Assembly: GCA_045565285.1 (NCBI GenBank)
Contig: JBJLFR010000010.1
Span: 15,774-79,773 of the forward strand
Length of the DNA: 64,000 nucleotides
Reading direction: 5' to 3'
Origin: CACIIZ01 sp045565285
GTDB lineage: Bacteria; Pseudomonadota; Alphaproteobacteria; Rhodobacterales; Rhodobacteraceae
Positions 54,932 through 61,743 of the stretch are shown here, one piece after another. Position 1 is the first letter of the stretch; each line of letters starts with the position of its first letter. A model generated the notes under the pieces. The model was not told the origin of the DNA, searched no databases, and worked only from the letters and a program-made list of their open reading frames with translations. Made by a program: the position numbers and the translations under genes.

Positions 54932-55636
54932 ATGGATAATATTGAAGAAGAAATTATTTTATCTAACTTAAATGACGAAGAATTAACTCTTCAAATGCAT
55001 GATGATCTTTATGACGGATTAAAAGAAGAAATAGTAGAGGGTGTTAATATTTTCCTTAAAAGAAATTGGCAGCCCTATGATATTCTTACTAAAGTCCTTG
55101 TTGAAGGAATGCGAATTGTGGGAATTGATTTTCGTGATGGAATTTTATTTGTTCCAGAAGTTCTACTTGCAGCAAATGCCATGAAAGGGGGGATGTCCAT
55201 ACTTAAACCTCTTTTAATTGAAACTGGTGCCCCTAGATTAGGCAAAATGGTTATAGGAACAGTTAAGGGCGATATTCACGATATTGGAAAAAATCTTGTA
55301 TCTATGATGATGGAAGGTGCAGGCTTTGAAGTAATTGATTTAGGTATAAATAATCCTGTTGAAAACTATTTATCCGCTTTAGAAGAAGAAAAACCAGATA
55401 TTTTAGGAATGTCTGCTTTATTAACAACAACAATGCCATATATGAAAGTAGTAATTGATTATCTAGTTGAAAAAGGAATTAGAGATAATTTTATAATTCT
55501 AGTAGGTGGAGCACCTTTAAACGAAGAGTTTGGAAAAGCAATTGGTGCTGATGCATATTGTAGAGATGCCGCTATGGCAGTTGAAACTGCAAAAGATTTT
55601 ATGAAAAAGAAGCACAACCAAATGATTAGTAATTAA
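54932..55636 (+). CDS. Corrinoid (B12-binding) protein, MtbC/MtaC-like
   Basis: 234 residues in the two-domain form of methyltransferase corrinoid proteins: an N-terminal helical cap (about 20-95, with ILFVPEVLLAANAMKGG) and a C-terminal Rossmann-like B12 domain with DIHDIGKN, whose H116 is the lower cobalt ligand, and LVGGAPLNEEFGKAIGADAY. Such proteins shuttle methyl groups between a substrate methyltransferase and a MetH- or folate-type acceptor. No methyltransferase partner or reactivator is adjacent, so the donor (methylamine, betaine or methionine synthase-like) is unknown. Confidence 0.9.
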   Translation: MDNIEEEIILSNLNDEELTLQMHDDLYDGLKEEIVEGVNIFLKRNWQPYDILTKVLVEGMRIVGIDFRDGILFVPEVLLAANAMKGGMSILKPLLIETGAPRLGKMVIGTVKGDIHDIGKNLVSMMMEGAGFEVIDLGINNPVENYLSALEEEKPDILGMSALLTTTMPYMKVVIDYLVEKGIRDNFIILVGGAPLNEEFGKAIGADAYCRDAAMAVETAKDFMKKKHNQMISN

Positions 55637-55658
55637 TTTCTAAATTATCTTTGAACTA

Positions 55659-56627
55659 ATGCACGTTTTTAAAAAACCCAGATGGAGTATAAAGGAGAAC
55701 AAAGTAACTAATAAAGAACTATATTTCAATCGAAGAAAATTTTTACAAAATTCTTCAAGTATTTTTGGTTCTACTGCTTTAGCCTATAATTATTTTGCTA
55801 CATACTTAAATGCCTCTCAAAATAATATTAATAATTTAAAATTCATAAATAATCAGAAATATAATACAATTTCTGAAATAACTCCTGAAAATCTCAGTAC
55901 TAAATACAATAATTTTTTTGAGTTTGGATCTACAAAAAATATTTGGAAAGAGGCTCAAAAATTAAAAACCAATGACTGGAAGTTAAAAATTAGCGGTTTA
56001 GTAGAAAACCCTATCACTTTAGGAGTAGAAGATTTAATTCATAAATTTAAATTAGAAGAAAGAATTTATCGACATCGTTGTGTAGAAGCTTGGTCTATGG
56101 TAGTTCCTTGGCTAGGTTTTCAGATGTCTAAACTTGTTAAATATAGCAACCCTTTATCATCAGCTAAATATATTAAATTTACCACCTTTTATAACCCCAA
56201 AATAGCTTCTGAACAAAAAGCAAGATGGTATCCTTGGCCTTATACTGAAGGTCTAACAATAGAAGAAGCTAACAACGAACTTTCTTTTCTAGTATTTGGT
56301 GCTTATGGGAAAAATCTACATAATCAATTTGGAGCTCCAATTAGATTACATTTACCATGGAAATATGGTTTTAAATCTATTAAATCAATTGTTGAAATTG
56401 AATTTACGGATATAAGACCAGTAAGTTTCTGGGAAAATTTAGCCTCTAACGAATATGGTTTTTGGGCAAATGTTAATCCTGATGTGGATCATCCAAGATG
56501 GTCGCAAAAAACTGAGCGTATATTGGGAGGAGGTGAACGAAAAACAGAAATTTATAATGGCTACGGGCCAGAGGTTTCTAGTCTTTATAGCAACTTTTCC
56601 CAGCTAGGAGATAAATTATTTAGATAA
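55659..56627 (+). CDS. msrP: Protein-methionine-sulfoxide reductase catalytic subunit MsrP
   Basis: 322 residues, MsrP/YedY family. Starts with a twin-arginine type signal (NRRKFLQNSSS). The sulfite-oxidase-like molybdopterin domain carries YRHRCVEAWSMVVPWLGF, with the molybdenum ligand C141, and KYGFKSIKSIVEIEF toward the end. It repairs oxidised methionines of periplasmic proteins and needs membrane partner MsrQ, which is not in the window. Convergent with purQ. Confidence 0.94.
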   Translation: MHVFKKPRWSIKENKVTNKELYFNRRKFLQNSSSIFGSTALAYNYFATYLNASQNNINNLKFINNQKYNTISEITPENLSTKYNNFFEFGSTKNIWKEAQKLKTNDWKLKISGLVENPITLGVEDLIHKFKLEERIYRHRCVEAWSMVVPWLGFQMSKLVKYSNPLSSAKYIKFTTFYNPKIASEQKARWYPWPYTEGLTIEEANNELSFLVFGAYGKNLHNQFGAPIRLHLPWKYGFKSIKSIVEIEFTDIRPVSFWENLASNEYGFWANVNPDVDHPRWSQKTERILGGGERKTEIYNGYGPEVSSLYSNFSQLGDKLFR

Positions 56628-56638
56628 AATAAAAAGAT

Positions 56639-57295
56639 CTAAGAATTTAAACTTCTGAATAATCTTTCACCGTCTAAACCAATATAGCTACTTACTCTTC
56701 TTTCTGGATGTGGCATTAAACCTAAAATCCTGTGATTTTGAGAATATACACCAGCAATATTATCAATTGAACCATTTGGGTTATTATTTAAATATTTAAA
56801 TGCAACTTGATTATTTTCGTTAATCATTTTTTTTGTTTCGTTATCAACAAAATAATTACCATCATGATGAGCAATTGGAAAAATTACTTCTTCTTTTTCA
56901 TTATATAATTTTGAAAAAGATGTATTTGAATTACAGACTTGAAGAATTTGGTTTTTACAAACAAATTTTGTTGAATTGTTTCTCAAAAGAATACCAGGAA
57001 GCAATCCAGTTTCACAAAGGATTTGAAATCCATTACATATGCCTAAAATAAAACCACCTGATTTTGCAAATTTGATTATAGCACTAATAATTGGTGACTT
57101 AGATGCTATTGCTCCAGTTCTTAAATAGTCACCAAATGAAAATCCACCTGGAATTGCACAAACATCTAAATCTTTAGGCAATTCTGGATCTTTATGCCAT
57201 AAATAGATTACTTTATAGATGTTTTGTTTTTTAAAAGCACGAAATAAGTCATTATCACAATTAGAACCAGGAAATATAACAATACCAATTTTCAT
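56639..57295 (-). CDS. purQ: Phosphoribosylformylglycinamidine synthase subunit PurQ
   Basis: 218 residues, glutamine amidotransferase class I. Catalytic cysteine in GGFILGICNGFQILCETGLLPG, and His/Glu in LMPHPERR near the C-terminus; GGFSFGDYLRTGAIA is the PurQ block. It releases ammonia for FGAM synthesis together with PurS and PurL. It starts 2 bp after the stop of purS, but purL does not follow. Confidence 0.96.
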   Translation of the reverse strand: MKIGIVIFPGSNCDNDLFRAFKKQNIYKVIYLWHKDPELPKDLDVCAIPGGFSFGDYLRTGAIASKSPIISAIIKFAKSGGFILGICNGFQILCETGLLPGILLRNNSTKFVCKNQILQVCNSNTSFSKLYNEKEEVIFPIAHHDGNYFVDNETKKMINENNQVAFKYLNNNPNGSIDNIAGVYSQNHRILGLMPHPERRVSSYIGLDGERLFRSLNS

Positions 57296-57297
57296 AA

Positions 57298-57537
57298 TTA
57301 AATATTTAATTCTTCTATATTATAATCTTCAACTAAAGGGTTGGTAAGAAAACCTTTACACATCTCATTAATTTTATTCATGTCAATTTCGTTGGAATTA
57401 AATTCAATATCGAGTATTTTACCTTGCCTTACATTCTTTATATTTTCAAAACCTTGTACCACTAAGGAGGAAGCAACTGCTTGTCCTTGTGGGTCAAGGA
57501 TACTAGGTTTTAATACAATATTTATTCTAATTTTCAT
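57298..57537 (-). CDS. purS: PurS subunit of FGAM synthase
   Basis: 79 residues, the usual size for PurS. MKIRINIVLKPSILDPQGQAV is the family start and FENIKNVRQGKILDIEF the next element; the C-terminus EMCKGFLTNPLVEDYNIE is typical. It bridges PurQ and PurL in the split purine complex. The 2-bp gap to purQ and 30 bp to purC fix it in one transcript. Confidence 0.95.
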   Translation of the reverse strand: MKIRINIVLKPSILDPQGQAVASSLVVQGFENIKNVRQGKILDIEFNSNEIDMNKINEMCKGFLTNPLVEDYNIEELNI

Positions 57538-57567
57538 TTAAATAAACCTTTAACAAAAAAAAATTAA

Positions 57568-58284
57568 TCATTTTATTATTCCTAATCGAATTGATAATTT
57601 TTTATATGATTCAACAAGATCACCTTTATCATATCTAAAAATATCTTTATCAAATTTTTCTTTACTATTTATATCACATAATCTACAGGAATCAGGGCTA
57701 ATTTCATCTGCAACTACCAGTGAACCGTCTGAAGTTTTTCTTCCAAATTCTAATTTAAAATCGATTAAAGAAATTGAAATTTCTTCAAACTTTCTTTTCA
57801 AGATATTATTAACTTTTAAGGATATTCTATTGATTTCTAATAATTCTTTCTCATCAGACCATCCAAAAGATATTATATGATTATTATTAACAATAGGATC
57901 ATTAAGTTGATCACTTTTATAATAAAACTCAATAATAGGTTTTTCAAATATCAATCCTTCCTTTATTCCTAATCTTTTACAAAGAGAACCAGAAGATATA
58001 TTTCTTATTACAACTTCAAGAGGAATTATCTTACATTCATGAATTAATTGCTCTCTATTACTTATTTTCTTTATAAAATGAGTTGAGATTTGATTATTTG
58101 ATAATATTCCCATTAAGTATTCTGATATTAGATTATTGATTTCACCCTTTCCCTCTAGAACTTGAAATTTCTTTGCATTAAAAGCAGTTGCATCGTCTTT
58201 AAAATATTGAATAAGAGTATTCTTTTTAGGTCCAGAAAAAATGGTTTTAGCTTTTCCTTCATATATTTTTTTTTGAAAATTCAT
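57568..58284 (-). CDS. purC: SAICAR synthase
   Basis: 238 residues. Family landmarks are IYEGKAKTIF at the N-terminus, DDATAFNAKKFQVLEGKGEINN, EVVIRNISSGSLCKR, and LVVADEISPDSCRL in the second half (LIDFKLEFGRKT before it). It joins aspartate to CAIR with ATP in purine synthesis. Between purB and purS on the minus strand. Confidence 0.96.
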   Translation of the reverse strand: MNFQKKIYEGKAKTIFSGPKKNTLIQYFKDDATAFNAKKFQVLEGKGEINNLISEYLMGILSNNQISTHFIKKISNREQLIHECKIIPLEVVIRNISSGSLCKRLGIKEGLIFEKPIIEFYYKSDQLNDPIVNNNHIISFGWSDEKELLEINRISLKVNNILKRKFEEISISLIDFKLEFGRKTSDGSLVVADEISPDSCRLCDINSKEKFDKDIFRYDKGDLVESYKKLSIRLGIIK

Positions 58285-58319
58285 TATGTATAATTTAAAT
58301 TCTTAAATCTTTTTTCAAT

Positions 58320-59619
58320 TTAGCTAAAAATTCTTTTATAAACTGTATCTATATGTCTAAAATACCTTGATATATCAAAAATTTCATCAAGGTCTTCTTC
58401 GGCCAATATATTCATAGTTTTTTTATCTTTTAATAGTAAGTCTTTGAAATTAATATTGTCTTCTATTGCTTTTAAGGCATTTTTTTGAACAATTTTGTAT
58501 GATTGCTCTCTACTTAATCCTTTTTGAATAAGTTTTAAAAGTACATTTTGAGAAAAAATAACACCGTTTAATTTGTGTAAGTTTTTTTCCATATTTTCAG
58601 GATACACAATAAGATTTTCCATAAGTGAGGATAATCTGGTTAGAGCGAAATCTAATATTATTGTAGTATCAGGTCCTATAACTCTCTCCACAGAACTATG
58701 TGAAATATCCCTTTCATGCCAAAGAGCAACATTTTCTAATGCAGGAATTACACTCATTCTAATCAATCTAGATAAACCAGTTAAATTTTCAGAATGAATA
58801 GGGTTTTTTTTTATGAGGCATTGCACTAGAACCTTTTTGTCCTTTAGAAAAATATTCAGAAACTTCCATGATTTCTGTACGTTGAAGGTGTCTAATTTCA
58901 ACAGCTAATCGTTCTATAGATGACGCGATCACTGATAAAGTAGCAAAAAATGATGCATGACGATCTCTAGGTATTATTTGGGTAGAAATCTCTTCAACCT
59001 TTAAACCTAATTTCTTACATACATATTCTTCTACTTTAGGATCAATACTTGAGTAATTTCCTACAGCACCAGAAATGGCACCAACCCTTATTTCTTCACT
59101 TGCAATTTTAAGTCTTGAAAGATTTCTATTCATCTCTGTATAAGCCTGGGCCATTTTTAATCCAAACGTGGTTGGTTCGGCATGTATGCCATGACTTCTA
59201 CCAATACATTTAGTAAATTTATGCTTTAAGGCTAGATCTTTTATTTTTTTAAGTAGATTATTTAAATCCTCAATTAGCAGCTCTGAGGACCTAAATAACT
59301 GTATAGAGAAGCATGTATCCAGCATATCAGAAGAAGTCATTCCTTGATGAATAAATCTTGCATCTTCTCCAATTGTTTCTGAAAGAAAAGTAAGAAAGGC
59401 AATTACATCATGTTTTGTCTCTTTTTCAATTTCATTTATTCTTTCAGTATCAAATATAATATGTTTATTTCTATCTAATGTATGAATAATTTCTTTGGGT
59501 ATAATTCCTAGATCAGCTTGAGCTTCACAAGCATATCGTTCTATTTCATACCATATTTCGTATTTTTTTTGATCCGACCAAATATCGGACATTACTTTAC
59601 GTGAATATCTATCAATCAT
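58320..59619 (-). CDS. purB: Adenylosuccinate lyase PurB (single-base frameshift)
   Basis: The N-terminal frame (59619-58789) carries MIDRYSRKVMSDIWSDQKKYEIW, TSSDMLDTCF, GRSHGIHAEPTTFGLK and GSSAMPHKK; it then stops early. The other frame (58901-58320) holds the C-terminal domain (ERVIGPDTTI, LDFALTRLSSLMENLIVYPENM). The joint is a nine-A run (plus strand T 58804-58812): eight A would give MPHKKNPIHSENLTG, the invariant signature loop, and a protein of 432 residues, normal for PurB. Required at two steps of purine synthesis. Confidence 0.92.
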
Positions 59620-59634
59620 TGAATTATATAAAAT

Positions 59635-60563
59635 TTAAAAATTAAATAAGGAATTATTAAAAGTAGTATGTTTAGTTATTTCAATTTTCTTCCAATTTTT
59701 CATATTTTTTCTAAACCAAGTTCTTTGTCTTTTTGCATATTGATGGGTTTTAATTTTTGCATCTAAAATTGCATCCTCTAATGACTTTAGATTTTGTAGA
59801 TATAAAATTAATTCTGAAACTCCAATAATTTTTGAGGAGGGGAGTGTTTCATCCCAGATACCTTCTTTCAAAACTCTTTGGCACTCATAAATAGCACCAG
59901 ACGCTAACATTTTATCGAATCTCAAGTCTATCATCCTATTTAATAGATTTTTATCTACAGATAAAACAATTTTTTTGTTCTAAGTGGATTTAATATAGGA
60001 GTTTCACGATCTCGATGAAACTCTCGTATGCTTACTCCTGTGGTTTCCATAACTTCCCATGCTCTTTGTAATCTTCTATAATTATTACTATCAATATTTG
60101 ATAAAATATTTGGATCTTTTTGTTTCAAATAATTATAAAAAAAAAGAGGGTCAAGATTTAATATTTCTTTTCCTTTATCCCTTATTTTTTTTGGTATATT
60201 TGGAATATTAGAAATACCATGTAAAAGAAGATTAATATAAAGACCTGTTCCTCCAACAAAAACAGGCAGAAGGTTGTTTTTCTTTGCTTCATCAAGGCAT
60301 AAAGCAACCTCTTTCAACCATATTCCGACACTATAATAATTCCCACTATAATGACCGTATAGTTTATGAAATATTTTTCTTTGGTCTAAATCTGATGGAC
60401 GACAAGACAATATTTTCCATTTATTATAAACCTGAATTGCGTCTGCATTAATTATCATTATTGGAAGTTCTGAACCAAGAATGTTAGCAACTTTATTTTT
60501 TCCAGAGCCTGTGGGACCAGAAATTATTATAGATTCAAACTCATTTATTCTATTAAAAATCAT
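59635..60563 (-). CDS. miaA: tRNA dimethylallyltransferase MiaA (single-base frameshift)
   Basis: The first frame (60563-59955) has ISGPTGSGKNKVA (P-loop), INADAIQVYNKWKILSCRPS, VFVGGTGLYINLLLHG and NYRRLQRAWEVMETTG. The rest of MiaA (59934-59635: GVSELILYLQNL, YAKRQRTWFRKN) is in another frame. One A too few in a seven-A run (plus strand T 59970-59976) explains it; with eight A the sequence reads RTKKIVLSVDKNLLNRMIDLRF and the protein is 309 residues, as expected. It makes i6A37 in tRNA. purB starts 15 bp downstream. Confidence 0.9.
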
Positions 60564-61045
60564 TACCTTATAATAAATAATTTTTCTAAGTAATTACAGA
60601 ACTTAAAATTTTTAATTTATTTAAGTAACAAATTTATATCTAAATAAAATTACTCTTAAGTTTAAATCAATTAAATATTATATATAACTCAAATTAAAGA
60701 ATTTATCGTTAAAACTTTTTTATAATGCTTTTCTCATTTTTGTTTATTAAATTAACACTTTTAATAAAAAAGTTACATAATATATATTATGCGAATACAA
60801 GATATGTATGTAATTGAATTAATTAAATAAAATAAAAACCCTACTATGACTAAAAATAAACAATAAACAATAAACAATAAACAATAAAGTTAAATATAAA
60901 AAATATTTGAATATCATTAAAAAAAGTTAACACATATAATAATAACGTTTACTATTATAGATAAGCGACTGAAATCAAATAAAAAAACACTTGGGTTTCA
61001 GATGTTATTTAAACAAATAAAAGAAACTAAAAATTTCTAAATATT
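60564..61045. other. 482-bp gap with no gene seen
   Basis: Extremely A/T-rich sequence upstream of miaA, with stops in all frames. It contains a short tandem repeat near 60856-60888 and a weak inverted repeat CTGAAA/TTTCAG at about 60969-61001. No gene, RNA or clear promoter was recognised. Confidence 0.5.
60856..60888. repeat. Seven-base tandem repeat
   Basis: A unit of the form AATAAAC is repeated about four and a half times without change in this gap. It lies far from any coding region on either strand. It may be a slippage product of no function; no other copies were noticed in the window. Confidence 0.8.
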
Positions 61046-61168
61046 TTATTTTTTCATCAAAACTTTTAGAATTTCTCTTAAAAGTTTGTTATTCTCTTCT
61101 TGTAAATCATTTTGCAGCTTAAGCTGTCTTATTAATAATTCATCCATATTCATTTCTAATTTCTCCAT
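61046..61168 (-). CDS. Possible 40-residue coiled-coil peptide
   Basis: A frame from ATG 61166-61168 to TAA 61046. The peptide is rich in Leu, Glu, Lys and Asn with leucines spaced in heptads (MDELLIRQLKLQNDLQEEN, then KLLREILKVL), which is the form of a short amphipathic coiled coil. It begins 18 bp downstream of the cupin gene's stop on the same strand and could share its message. Only a weak purine stretch precedes it. It may be an oligomerising small protein or a chance frame. Confidence 0.45.
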   Translation of the reverse strand: MEKLEMNMDELLIRQLKLQNDLQEENNKLLREILKVLMKK

Positions 61169-61185
61169 TTATTTGTTCTTTAGAT

Positions 61186-61584
61186 TCAACTTAAATAGTC
61201 TTTATCTGAAACTTGCTCTAACCAGGTAGCAACTTTTCCATCTAATGATTCTTGAATCGCTATGTGCTCCATCGATGAGTCTTTTGTTGCCCCATGCCAA
61301 TGTTCTTCATGAGGTCGTATCCATATGGTATCCCCTTCTTCAATAATTTTAGCAGGTGCATTTCTTATACATACAAGCCCAATACCACTTATAACATAGA
61401 GAGTTTGCCCCAATGGATGCGTATGCCAGGCCGTTCTTGCCATTGGCTCAAATGATACTTTTAACGCTCTTACTCTTGCAGGCCCTGGAGCTTCAATAAT
61501 TGGTTCTTGTAATACATCACCATAAAAGTAATCTGATGATGCTTTCTTTTGTGATCTACTTCCATTTTTGAATATTTCCATCAT
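61186..61584 (-). CDS. Cupin-domain protein
   Basis: 132 residues, a single cupin. The first motif WHTHPLGQTLYVISG gives metal-binding His-x-His and a following Gln, and the second motif IRPHEEHWHGATK gives the last His. This is close to small manganese cupins such as hydroxynitrile-lyase-like and carboxymuconolactone-associated types. Function unknown. AAAGG precedes the ATG. Confidence 0.88.
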   Translation of the reverse strand: MMEIFKNGSRSQKKASSDYFYGDVLQEPIIEAPGPARVRALKVSFEPMARTAWHTHPLGQTLYVISGIGLVCIRNAPAKIIEEGDTIWIRPHEEHWHGATKDSSMEHIAIQESLDGKVATWLEQVSDKDYLS

Positions 61585-61743
61585 CTATTACCTTTCATTA
61601 AATTTTTAAATCTTTGTTTAATATAATTTCATTTTCTAAAAAAAATCAAAAGATAAACAAATTAAATTTATCTTAATGCTTTGTCTGCTAATGAAAAAAA
61701 TTTCAAAATAATTCATTAAATTATAAGAATTAGTATTTAGAAA

